Positions 49,464-60,150 of a DNA stretch of 64,000 nt are shown in pieces (within the stretch, counting starts at the first letter, position 1; the number at the start of each line of letters is the position of its first letter). The notes beneath the pieces are model-generated. The model searched no databases. It was not told where the DNA came from and worked only from the letters and a program-made list of their open reading frames with translations. The DNA lies in NCBI GenBank assembly GCA_019009955.1, contig CM032229.1, positions 76,119,001 through 76,183,000 of the forward strand, read 5' to 3'. The position numbers and the translations under genes were made by a program. This DNA comes from Riptortus pedestris. Taxonomy: Eukaryota; Arthropoda; Insecta; Hemiptera; Alydidae.

Positions 49464-50267
49464 TATACATATATATAAAATTGTAACCTCTGTCTGTACA
49501 TTGATTTTTTTCGCGAAATTTCACGATAACTTTTCGTTTCACATGTCATAGACACCATATCTGCATTTTGTTTCTTTCGTGTATGTTTGTTTGTTTGTTA
49601 CCTTTTCACGCATAAACGGCTGAACCAAATTTTATGAAACTTGGTATGTATATTACTACTAACCAAACTTAGACTTTAGGCTATATTAATTTTCTCTGAG
49701 GCGAACAGGAGTGGGGGTTATAAGGGAAGCCTGAAATTAAAAATAGTGATATTTCGTTTCCTATTGGTTTTTCCGCAAATATAAACATAACAAAAGTTGT
49801 TTATTTTGTTATTTGAAGTAACATTTGTTATATACAGTTTTGTCGTATACCTAAGTATAAATGAGTTATACGTTAAAACTTTAGCGGGAGCCAACAATTT
49901 TATTGGGCACTAACGGCTGATCCGAACTTAACAAAGCTCGGTATGTCAATTAGCATTAATTCTTCCATGATTATAAGTTATATTAAAATTTTTAGGTTCG
50001 AACGGGAGGGGGGTTATAAGGGAGGTCTGAAATAAAAATTCACCATATTTACATGTATAAGAGACGGGAAATATAAAAATATCGAAGACAGTGAAGCCTT
50101 ATCGAACAAATATTCTATTATTAGCAAATCCACGGCAACGACGGGTATCGATCCTAAACACTGGGACGGGTAAATGTCAAAATATTGTGCAATGTAAAGC
50201 CTGCTAAAAAATACCATCACCATTCAGCCTCAAATGAATTCCCGGGCGAAGCCGGGTATCTGAGCTA
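49464..50267 (+). mobile_element. Helitron-like element with CTAG-T end and doubled interior
   Basis: It starts after the previous CTAG with TATATACATATATATAAAAT. Two diverged internal units begin AACGGCTGAACCAAATTTTA (about 49616) and AACGGCTGATCCGAACTTAA (about 49911), each followed by a GGGGGTTATAAGGGA block. It ends with an imperfect GC hairpin CCCGGGCGAAGCCGGG, ten bases later CTAG, then T. Hairpin plus CTRR-T at the 3' end is the canonical Helitron terminus. No replication protein frame, so non-autonomous. A SINE or other class is not excluded. Confidence 0.55.
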
Positions 50268-50697
50268 GTGTGTATATATATATATGTGTCTGTTACCGCT
50301 CTAGCGGTTGCAATTTTATGTTTGATTGTTACCAAACTCGATATTTAAACGTTTTATGCAAAAAGACAGATCAAGTTCGTTAATGGTTGAAATCGGACCA
50401 GTGGGAGGGGGTATGTTCGAAAATTCGAAATATTTCCGTTGCCATACGTTGGATCAAAAAATTGTATAGGATCAATCTTATTGCAAATTAAATTTACTAT
50501 AAATATTGTTCTATACCTTTATTCTCTATCTTGAATATTAACCGAAATATTTGCATTTTTATTAAGTGTAACAGACGAGTGAGTTTCCCGCCAAAAGTTA
50601 GTTCGGCCGTAACTGTTGGGCTCTCGTATGGAGATTTCTCTATTGTATAACTTCACGTGGGAAATCTGCTTAGTTTACGCAGCCCCTGCGTGACGGA
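50268..50697 (-). mobile_element. Family H, copy broken at its (TA)n
   Basis: From the 5' end near 50697 (GTCCGTCACGCAGGGGCTGC on the minus strand) through the core pair and ACCGCTAGAGCGGT (50291-50305) to a short TA tract. The sequence then changes to the CTAG-ended element. The 3' terminal part is absent. Confidence 0.85.
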
Positions 50698-52071
50698 CTT
50701 TTTTTTTAAATTCCTTCCTGGTCATATTCTTTATGGAGATCCTAAGAAATGATGAAGATTCTCCGATAAATGGTACTGTTCCAATGGGGTCATGCTTGAA
50801 CCTCTACTGGTCAATTTGTCTGCATTTTCATCTCATAGGATACTCTGGTGTCCTGGTACCCGCCGCCGTTTTGTAATCTCTTCCTAATTTTTTCAGCCTC
50901 ATAACACATAACATTGATCATACATCATGTCAAAACTGAAATACCTTCAGAAGAAAAAACACACATACTTGAATATTTGACTATCTTCGAATAACTAATG
51001 GATGACCCCCCCCCTCCCCCATTAATTATATATCTTCTTATTTACTATGATTTTATTTAAATATTGTACATTTTAATTACCTATTTCTTCCTCGATTTAA
51101 TATATTAGATTAATTTTTCTTTTTATGCCCATTCATTGAGTTACTATTGATATGTCTAGTGTTGGTCCAATTGAAACGTTGTGATTTACATAATCTGATT
51201 AGAATGCCTATCGCCAGACAGCTATTTACTAAAAGATCAATAAATTTAAAAAACTTTGTCCTTAAATTATGTTATTTTAGTTTTCTTGTCTTTTCTTTTG
51301 ATGATATCGCTTCAAACGGAAATAACTGTAAGTTACAATAAATGCAAGAGCAGAATAACTTAGTTTTATTGTTTTGGGCATCCTTAACTTCTTAGTACTT
51401 CCAATTGAAACAAGTTACAGTAAAGAATAATTTACTTTATGGAATGGTCACTGAGAGTGTGTAGGCGCCTGACTCTGTGAGACAGAGATTTTCTTTTTAA
51501 TCTACCAGTACAAATCTATTCCGAAATTTAATTACAAAAATGTAACAGCACAAAAACCAAACACAGCCGCCTTTAAATTACTGTCGAATGTCACTTCAAT
51601 GAATTTGCTTTTTTCCGTCGGTAAAGAAGTTGATGCGATTAGTGGAACTACAGAGGAAACCACTCGAGATGAGTAGGGTTCGGGGGAATGGGATGTCAGT
51701 CAGAGGGGAAAAACCATCCAGACTCAAACTCCGATCTCCAATGAAACGTGTGGGATACAGTAAGTAACTCATATGAAATTCCATGGCATTCCCAATATAA
51801 TCTACCACACGTTCAAGCTGTCAAAAAGTATTAGAAAGTTTGTTATTACTTTTCTCATGATTGCTCTCAAACGAATCAAAGGGAAAACCTATGTTCCACC
51901 CAATACGCCTACAGAATCTTAACTTTCCTTGTAATATACGTTAATATCGATTACCCCAATATATATAGCTTATACAAGAGCGGCTATAAATAGAATGTAA
52001 ATGTCACAGCTTTAGCTACTATTTTTAACAAGATTATTTATAGCTCTATATTCAAGTACCATAATGTATTC

Positions 52072-52073
<2 letters not shown>
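50698..52073. other. No gene seen
   Basis: Includes a C-rich run at 51006-51019. The minus frame 51596-51808 and plus frame 51147-51341 are unrecognised. 51440-51500 has tRNA-like spacing (CTGACTCTGTGAGACAGAG), but no intact promoter boxes. Confidence 0.45.

Positions 52074-52116
<43 letters not shown>
52074..52116. repeat. Microsatellite (TA)n not within a recognised element
   Basis: Forty-three bases of TA repeat. No family H landmarks flank it. Confidence 0.9.
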
Positions 52117-52119
<3 letters not shown>

Positions 52120-52320
52120 CCACATTCTTGTTTCATTTAGTTGTAAAGTAAGTGAATTAAATTTCTTAGGAAAAAGGAATTTTCATTTTCTTCCAAGTGA
52201 GATGCTAAAATGGAACATCCAAAAACTCCTGTTAGCCGTTACGTTTCAAATTTCTCCTTCTTAAATCTTTACTAAAAATATAATATGTAAATTTAATACA
52301 TCCTCAAATATATTTTTCTT

Positions 52321-52663
52321 TTAGCAGATTCCCCTTAGTGGAAATCAGCTATTGAGGTTGTACTCGTGATGAGATTTTTGAAATATTTCTTCAAATGACC
52401 ATCGACCCGGCCTAGGAGATAAAGAAAATGAGGTCCGTTTAATTATATATATATATATATAATTTGCCTGTTAACGCTCTAGCGGTCGCAATTTTTGTCG
52501 GACCAAACTTGATATTTAAAACTTTTATGTGAATATGATGATCAAGTTCGTTAACGGGTAAAATCGGACTAGTGGGAGGGGGGTTTAGATGGGGGGTGTT
52601 TAGAAAATTCGAAATATCTCCGTTGTTAAACTCGTATAGAAAAATTGTATAGAATTAATTTTG
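52321..52663 (-). mobile_element. Family H, 5'-truncated copy
   Basis: The minus-strand 3' end is at 52321 (GATTTCCACTAAGGGGAATC then TGCTAAAA). It is preceded by a short (TA)n at 52444-52461, GCTCTAGCGG, the G tract and the AAATATCTCCGTT half of the core. It stops near 52663 and lacks the 5' half. Confidence 0.8.
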
Positions 52664-52721
52664 CCACATCATGTAATAATGTGACAATAGTGTGATATAT
52701 TTTGTCCTCATAATTAAGGAC

Positions 52722-52864
52722 TATATTTGTAAAATTCTGGACGGATCTCATTGCCGTTATCTCCTGGGATGGATCGATCGACATTTGAAGAAATGTTTCG
52801 GAAATCCCATCATGATTAATTATGGAAGTAGTAATAGTAAAATCCCCTAAGGGAAATCTACTAA
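52722..52864 (+). mobile_element. Family H fragment, 3' end
   Basis: AAATTCTGGACGGATCTCATT, GGGATGGATCGATCGACATT and the terminal AATCCCCTAAGGGAAATC then TACTAAAA. It lies in opposite orientation to the neighbour at 52321, with about 58 bp between. Confidence 0.75.
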
Positions 52865-53195
52865 AAACGTAAGTGAATTTTAACAAACCAGTGGTTTCAA
52901 ATGTCAAATATTTCACCTCCTACATTATTCATTTTAAAAATGGGAAAATTAATATGCTACTCTGGATGCCGGAAAAGTGGAGTTCTGGAAAACGTTGACC
53001 CCAGGAAAAATGGGAGCGCCTAATCTAAACGCACGTGTGCGACTGGCATTTGACAACCTATCGACTTACAACTTGCTTTCCTCCTGCTATATATAGAACA
53101 AGAAATATGGACTTTAAAAATAATTTCGTATACTTACATACTACTTTCACATATGAAAATATAATTTAATATGACTTATATAAGTATTTTAATTT
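52865..53195. other. No gene seen
   Basis: Unrecognised AT-rich DNA. Confidence 0.5.
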
Positions 53196-53213
53196 AAATT
53201 TTTTTTTTTTTTT

Positions 53214-53292
53214 ATACACTACCTTAATAGTGTGAGTACACTACTTCAATATGCATATGAGGTAGTGTACTCACAATATTTAGGTAGTGTAT
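53214..53292. other. 79-base near-perfect palindrome behind a T-tract
   Basis: The arms start ATACACTACCT and continue through TGTGAGTACACTAC on both strands, with about 35 paired positions, two mismatches and one G-U possibility. The centre is ATATGCATAT. A T-run of about 18 lies directly upstream (53196-53213). It could be a precursor-like RNA hairpin, a very small foldback element or a replication-slippage product. No known microRNA is recognised. Confidence 0.85.
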
Positions 53293-54854
53293 TAAAAATA
53301 TTCTGCAAAATTAAAAACTAAAATTGTTATTATTTAATACATTTTGAATGAATTTTAAATTTTGGATATTGTTCATTTACATCTATATAAGGGTTGTGCA
53401 TTCACCAGGTTACACTAAATTTTGAGAATGGAAGTCAGAAACAGTGCGATCGGCTGCAAAACAGATTATATGTAAATAGTATGGAATAACTTATAAAAAA
53501 TAAAATATGATGTGGGCATCACAACGTTCTTGTGTATTATTAAATTAAAGAAACAAAATGTTTGGTCCCATTTCATTTACAATTTTTTTTATCTTTAATA
53601 CATACGAATAATTTATTTATTTTCGGCCTTCTTTTTTGTCGATTTGATTGAAAGGGGAAGTACACAATTTCATGTTTCAGGAGCTCCAAATAAGGAATTT
53701 CAACATTTTATGGCTAGCCGTTTTTGTGATATGCAAGATACATGTAGAAATCATACCGAAACTAGTCAAAACAAGTTCAGTAAGGGTCAAAACGGTTAAT
53801 TTTGGTGAAACTTTGCGAATAAATTGCTTTCTTCTTACAAGGAAGTATTTTGACCAAATAAAATACTTATTTCTATTGAAGTCTCTTAAGAGATGAATAT
53901 GGATTATAATGCAATAACTGCTGAATTTCAAGTTACCTTTAAGTTCTATAATTTCATTTTAAAGTGTAACACCCGTCAGAATGTTCCAAGCTTGTGTTTG
54001 AAGCTGAAGTTTCAGGATGACCCACTCCAAGACTGTTCTGAAATTGTCTGAGAGATATATAAGTTAGTTGAAAAGTTATATTCTGGAGTAGCTGGAGAAG
54101 TTGCATGAAGGTTGCTGTGTTTCTGTTCCCCTTCCCCCGCCCCCTATTCTTATTTATGTTGGGGGGGGGGGTGTTATGTACTTGAAGGGACTCAGCAATG
54201 GCCACAGACCTTTCATTAGGACAGGAAACTTAAATTGAAGCCATTCTCACCTACCGCTACATTCAGTAATTGGAATTCAACAAGAGTGCATACCTCAGTC
54301 TTGGCTTTAATTATATTAGATAGCAAGTTTGAGTTTCATTTAAGCCATAAATGAAAGGGATGCTGTCATTTATTGATTGCACTTCTAGAACTATAGAATA
54401 ATCAAAAGCATTAAACAATATCTTGGTTATAGCCCATAGAGAAGCAAAAAACATGATAAAATATCATCAAACAGTGGTGTGATGTCCAGTAGTGTCAACA
54501 TTCAATTAGTACTCAACATTTATGATGACTGTGATAACAGAAACCTAGATGATTAGGAAATAATTATTTTTAGTAATGAGTTGTAAAGTCTACCACGCCA
54601 AAAAGCTAACACCAAACTGCAGTATTAGCGTTTGTTCCAAGGACTATCTTAAGTTCAAGAAGAGTCTGCCAACTCCTAATAAATTCGTCCATAGGTTTGT
54701 GTCTTAGAGTCAGCCCATCAGATGGCATTGTAGTTAGTTAATCGTGTAGTGCGAAGGAACTATCAAGACATTTGAAGTACATACACTATTGTTTGTAAAT
54801 TGGATATAAAGAATCTCTTACTATAAGTACCCAACGAAATTACACTCTTATATT

Positions 54855-54899
<45 letters not shown>

Positions 54900-54900
54900 T

Positions 54901-54945
<45 letters not shown>

Positions 54946-55360
54946 ATGTGATCATACTATATATTTAGTTTCCTCTAGTGTTAAGAATTCGTTTAACAAT
55001 GTTTGGCTTCGGAATATGTTATTGAATAAACTTATGTTTATTTGTGGTAACCCAAATATTGTTTTATGATTTCTTATGGTGCATTATGCATGCCAAAACG
55101 AAGTGAGAGAGGAATAATAATATAAATTACCGTATTTCACATACATACATAAGAAAAATATTGCATTTAGTATCATTTTTGTCCTTAAATATTTTGTTAT
55201 TGATATATGTTTGAAATTATACTTTATTTCAAACAAGTAAATTATGTTTTGGAATAAAACTTGGTTTGTGTTCAACCAGTAACCTCACAGAGACTTCGTG
55301 TAAAATATAGTAGAGGATTAGGAGGTCTGTTATTAAAAATCACGATGTAGCTACTTTATT
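53293..55360. other. No gene seen; microsatellites and a G-run
   Basis: Overlapping opposite frames at 53648-53931 have no recognised motif. A G10 run is at 54160-54170, (TA)n at 54858-54896 and (GT)n at 54906-54940. Nothing else is recognised. Confidence 0.5.
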
Positions 55361-55649
55361 CGCCAGAAAGACAAACAATTAATGAAATATATTTGAATAT
55401 AACATATTAATTTTATTGAAGACAATTTACTAAAGCTAGTGCTGTATTGAATCAGATCAGTTTTATCTCAATAACTTCAATTTTAGTAATCCAAGAACAA
55501 AAAAAACGGCGGGGGGGGCAACATAACGTATTTGCAAATATCTCACAAAATAAAAGTTCAATAAATACAGCACTAGCTTTATTAAATTGTCTTCAATAAA
55601 ATTAATATGTTATATTCAAATATATTTCATTAATTGTTTGTCTTTCTGG
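55361..55649. repeat. Long inverted repeat, arms of about 86-88 bp
   Basis: The arm 55361-55448 (CCAGAAAGACAAACAATTAA...) is the reverse complement of 55564-55649 with about one substitution and minor end differences. The spacer of about 115 bp contains TTTTAGTAATCCAAGAAC and a G8 tract, a block shared with the long family H copy at 16144. Confidence 0.9.
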
Positions 55650-55816
55650 TAGGTATATCTATCTATTCAGTGCTATTCAGTGTCTTTTCGTTGTAAAGAT
55701 TTTAACTTTTGTTGTAAATTGTCTGAACGATTTCTCATTACCGTTTGTATTTATTCACTTAACATTCCAGGTAGTGTTTGTTACCTGTATGTATATTTAT
55801 CTATTGTAAACCTCCT

Positions 55817-55862
55817 CCTGAGAAATCTGCTTAGTTTACGCAGCCCTGCGTAGCGGCCTTTT
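55817..55862 (-). mobile_element. Family H fragment, 5' end
   Basis: GAAATCTGCTTAGTTTACGC, AGCCCTGCGTAGCGGCC is the reversed 5' end with a shortened hairpin loop. The inverted repeat upstream (55361-55649) may be part of the same rearranged copy. Confidence 0.7.
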
Positions 55863-57249
55863 TAATTTTGAAGGAGTCAGAGAAAGTTGAATCATAGAGT
55901 TTTCTGCAGATTAAAAAAAAATGATGTAATCTCTGCAACCATTTCAGCCACAATATGAATTTCTGTTTTGTCTATGGAGGTTCTCAGCTACCACTCTCCC
56001 TAGATACTTGGTACATTTAAAAGATCTGCTAAAAGGGTACACTCCCCAAAAAGATTGAATCCTCTGCCTCTTTGACCCGTCTCGACTGCTTTATCTATCG
56101 CTATATCTTACCCTTGTTTATGCTGTGCCGGACGTCGTGCGATTCTCGATGAAATTCTTTTACCACCCGAGAAATGACAATTTTTCTACCAGCATTCAGC
56201 ACATCGTCGACTAGCTTCAAATTGTAATCTTTTTTCTGCGATTTGGCACTTTGTGGGCGAAGTTGGACATTTCAGATTACAAAGGGTCTCCTTATCTATG
56301 CACCCAGATAACCTCAACTTTTTTTTAAAGTATATACAAATAACTTTTCTGAACCCACTATAATACTGTTCTTATAAATAATTAATAAGAATAATGCACC
56401 TAAGAATAATGAAGGGGAAGTGATTGACTGAAAGATCTTGTTCAAGGTAGTTTTAATGTCGATGGAGCTACTATAGCAGAGAGAGAAGTTTAAGGAACAC
56501 CGATGTAAAGTGAGAGCGAATTCTGAGAGTGTGTGGAGGGGAAGAAGCATCCTGTTATCTCACAAGTCAAAGAGAATACCTTCAAGTGGTAACTTAGTTT
56601 TATCGTTACTCAAACAAGTAGTTTTACTCAGTTACGGAAAAGCTCTGAATTTTCTGATGAGGGTTATTTGAGTCACAGAAATTTCTGGACAGACTCTCAT
56701 GTTTGAATTTCTTGATAAATAAAATATACATTAATTATTTTAAATTGGTCACCATTCATGGGCAATATAATAAAAGGATAAACATTTAATAAATTAATTT
56801 TTAAAGTTGCATAAAGAAGGATCCCAAACGAAGCTTGTTCAAAAGTATTTCCAAGAATATAGTTATTTGAAGTTCTCTGTGTCATCTAAAAATGCCTAGG
56901 CAAAACTAAATACATGCTAGAAATTGCCCATCACATCATGTTACATTCTTCTGATCCAAGGGTGTAATAATTGCGTGTTTTATCAATAATCGGCCTAACA
57001 TTTCATTTTCAATTTTTTTTTTTTTTTTACACAAAACTTGTAGTGGAGTAAAAATAGCATTCTGTCCCTATAAAATAATTATTTTCTTTTTCTAACTTGT
57101 TTTTGCTATCTAGAAAAATATGTAGAATTTAGAATGTAGAGTTCATTGAAATTCACTGATTTGGTATTTTTGTTAGAATATTACATACGCGTATACACCG
57201 GAAAACTAATTACATATAAAGGCACTAAAAAATAAACTAATTATTATTT
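55863..57249. other. No gene seen
   Basis: AT-rich to mixed composition. T-rich tract at 57014-57030. Minus frames 56314-56550 and 56697-56885 are unrecognised. Confidence 0.5.
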
Positions 57250-57373
57250 TTAGCAGATTTCCCTTAAGGGAAATCAGCTATTGAGGTTGTACTCATGACG
57301 GAATTTTCGACATTTTTCTTCAAATGTCCATCGATCCTACCTAGTAGATGACGAAAATGAGGTCCGTTCAAAA

Positions 57374-57431
<58 letters not shown>

Positions 57432-57991
57432 ATCTATCTATCTATATATTTGTCTGTTACCGCTCTAGCGGTCGCAATTTTTGTTTGTTCCTTACCAAAC
57501 TTCATATTTAAGCGTTTTATGTAAAAAGAAAGATCAAGTTCGTTAACGGCTGAAATCGGACCAGTGAGAGGGGGGGTTTAGAGGGGAGGATTTTCGAAAA
57601 TTCGAAATATCTCCGTTACTATACGTCGGATCAAAAGATTGTATAGAACCAATCTTATTTCAAATTAAATTTACTATAAATAATGTTCTATACATTAATT
57701 CTCTATCTTGAATATTAACCGAGATATTTGCATTTGTATTCTGCGTGTCAACAATAGGCTATGTTCGGAGTTTCCGCCTAGAGCTCTGGCGGCCGTTTCC
57801 ATAACTATCGTCCCTCGTGAATAGGTTTAGAGGTTAGGTTAACTGTTAGAAACTACTGGGTTATTACGCCCTAAATAATGTTTTTTAGGTTTAGAGGTTT
57901 CTTACTACTACAGTTGTTATTAGGCAGATTTCTCTATTGTAAAACTTCACGTGGGAAATCTGCTTAGTTTACGCAGCCTCTGCGTGACGGA
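57250..57991 (-). mobile_element. Family H, complete copy
   Basis: On the minus strand it runs from GTCCGTCACGCAGAGGCTGCG (57991) through AGCAGATTTCCC, the local GCAGATTTC/GAAATCTGC pair and CGGCGGAAA-type sequence that diverges from the usual GGCGGGAAAG region. The core pair, ACCGCTAGAGCGGT and a (TA)n extended by (TCTA)n at 57377-57449 follow, then the perfect palindrome GATTTCCCTTAAGGGAAATC. Its 5' portion matches the 59512 copy, which suggests one subfamily. Confidence 0.9.
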
Positions 57992-58065
57992 CTTTTATGT
58001 TTTGAGGTTTGTGGATTTGCGGTTATGGATTTAACGGACTTGAGGGATTACGAATACGTAAAAAG

Positions 58066-59086
58066 TCCGTCAAGCAGGGGCTGCGTTAACTTAGCAGATT
58101 TCCCACGTGCATCACGTATTTTCATTTATCTCAAAACGTAAGAGTTCAATGAGAACAACATTTAGAATTTATGCTCCGAAATAAGTGCTTCATAATATAA
58201 CAGCTTACTATTATTACGACATGAGTAGGGATGGGGGTATACTGATGACCGGCAACTCAAAAATGCATATACACTCAACCGCAAAAAAAACCGGACACTT
58301 CATTTTTGTCGTATTAAAAGCTAATTTTCAGCAATTTTCTTTATGTGGGTATTCTAGTTATTACAGAGAATTTAGAGTCTAAGTCCATTGAACTAATCCC
58401 TTCAGGATTAGTAAAAAATTAGATATAACTCAGATTAGATTTATTTGTCGTGAAGTTCATCTATTCTAAACTGTAAGTAGTTTTTCGCAACTTTAAACAT
58501 CTTTAACTATTAACCAAGCATTTTCTTTAATTAATGTTTTATTTTTATTTCGGTCCACAATAATGGGTCTTTCAAACTTAGATGGAAAGTTGGAGCTTAC
58601 GTTACATTGCCAAAACGCTTGGGGTAGCGAAGTCTACCATTCACTGTAATAAAAATGAAGAATAATTTTGTTTTAAATGTGTTAATTTATCTTTTTATTT
58701 TTTTTATTTTGTATTTTTGTGTAAATAATCAATGAAAATTATTCATTTTTGGCATTTTGGCAGATTTTGTTTAAATAACCTATAGATTAACCAATTATTT
58801 TAATTAAAAAGATTAATATACATATATATTAAGTATTTAACAAAATTAGTGTCCGGTTTTTTTTGCGGTTGAGTGTATCTCGGTTAATAATCAATGAATA
58901 AATGTACATAACATTTATAGAACATTACATTTGTAATAAGATCGGTTCTTTACAAATTTTCAATTCGACGTATAGTAACGGAGATGCTTCAAATTTTCGA
59001 AATCCCCTCTAAACCCCCCTCACATTTGAAAATCCCATCTTGAGTCCAACCTCAATAACTGATTTTCTCTAAGGGAAATCTGCTAA
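58066..59086 (+). mobile_element. Family H copy with a MITE inside and an internal deletion
   Basis: The 5' end is GTCCGTCAAGCAGGGGCTGCG. The core is interrupted at AAATGCATA by the MITE and resumes at TCTCGGTTAATAATC. The segment with the palindrome and (TA)n is deleted (CCCCCCTCACATTTGAAAATC joins core to 3' end). The 3' end is GATTTTCTCTAAGGGAAATC then TGCTAAAA. Confidence 0.88.
58272..58875. mobile_element. Tc1/mariner-type MITE, 604 bp, 28-bp perfect terminal inverted repeats
   Basis: Termini CACTCAACCGC...GCGGTTGAGTG are perfect over 28 bases each (58272-58299 and 58848-58875) and are flanked by TA (58270-58271 and 58876-58877). The site lies within the family H motif AAATATCTCGG, so the TA duplication is clear. 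Inside, 58603-58653 translates to YIAKTLGVAKSTIHCNK, resembling the helix-turn-helix of Tc1/mariner transposases, so this is an internally deleted derivative. It has no intact frame. Confidence 0.92.
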
Positions 59087-59310
59087 AATGGATTTAAAAA
59101 GACATATTTAAAACCGAAATGTATTTTCAGAGTCCATTTATTAGGGCACAGACTTTTTAAAACCATTTTTACCAGAAACTTCTAATTAATTTCGATAACT
59201 GATATTTCTGAAAGTCTGGAGTAGGAATTTTGAATATGCAATGAATGTTTGAGAGCGAGTTTTTAGTTTAAATTTAAGGAAATATTTAGCTTTATGTTTT
59301 AGTGTATAAT
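59087..59310. other. No gene seen
   Basis: Short AT-rich spacer between a family H copy and a SINE. Confidence 0.5.
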
Positions 59311-60150
59311 GGGGCTCAAGCTAGCCATGTGAGTTAAAACGTTGACCTTAATCTCACTTGGTAAACCTTTAGTGGCTAGTTCGATTCCCGCCTGGGCAAT
59401 GGAATTTATTTAGTGATGGAATTCATTAAATAAAACCCTTAGTTCCATCCTGGATAGAAAGTGGTGGTAACCTATAAATAACCCGTCCCAATTAGGCTTA
59501 GTTGCAAAAAGTCCGTCACGCAGGGGCTGCGTAAACTAAGCAGATTTCCCACGTGAAGTTTTACAATAGAGAAATCTGCCTAATAACAACTGTAGTAGTA
59601 AGAAACCTCTAAAACTATTCACGAGGGACGAATAGTTACGAGAACGGCCGCCAGACCTCACGGCGGAAAGTCCGAACATAGACTGCTGCCGAGCACACGC
59701 AGAATACAAATGCAAATATCTCAGTTAATATTCAAGATACAGAATAAATGTATAGAACAATATTTATAGTAAATTTAATTTGCAATAAGATTGATTCTGT
59801 AATTTTTTTCGATCCGACGTATAGTAACGGAGATATTTCGAATTTTCGAAAATCCTCCCCCTCCCACTGGTCCGATTTCAGCCGTTAACGAACTTGATCT
59901 TTCTTTTTACATAAAATAACTAAATATCGAGTTTGGTAACGATCAAACAAAAATTGCGACCGCTAGAGCGGTAACAGACAAATATATATACACACAGTTT
60001 TAAACGGACCTCATTTTCGTCATCTACTAGGTAGGATCGATGGACATTTGAAGAAAAATCTCGAAAATTCCGTCATGAGTACAACCTCAATAGCTGATTT
60101 CCCTTAGGGGAAATCTGCTAAAAGTGGCTTTAATAAATAATTTAATAGTT
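59311..60150 (+). mobile_element. tRNA-derived SINE split by a family H insertion
   Basis: The first part, 59311-59510, starts GGGGCTCAAGCTAGCC, has the B box GTTCGATTC at 59379-59387 and reaches TTAGTTGCAAAAA. The SINE 3' end GTGGCTTTAATAAATAA resumes at 60125 after the family H copy. The SINE consensus from 37439 (TTGCAAAGAGTGGACGTTAA) runs across the junction, which shows that one element was split. Confidence 0.88.
59512..60121 (+). mobile_element. Family H, complete reference copy
   Basis: Landmarks: ACGCAGGGGCTGCGT hairpin 59518-59532; AGCAGATTTCCC 59539-59550; local partner GAAATCTGC 59571-59579; AAATATCTCAGTTA near 59714 with partner TAACGGAGATATTT at 59825-59838; ACCGCTAGAGCGGT 59959-59972; a very short TA tract near 59982; terminal palindrome-like GATTTCCCTTAGGGGAAATC at 60096-60115; CTGCTAAAA. 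No coding capacity. Transposition would require proteins in trans, presumably from a Helentron/Helitron-type element elsewhere. Confidence 0.92.

Noticed and set aside
51440..51500. tRNA gene or SINE head
   Set aside because: The spacing is only vaguely tRNA-like. No A and B boxes or acceptor stem can be paired.
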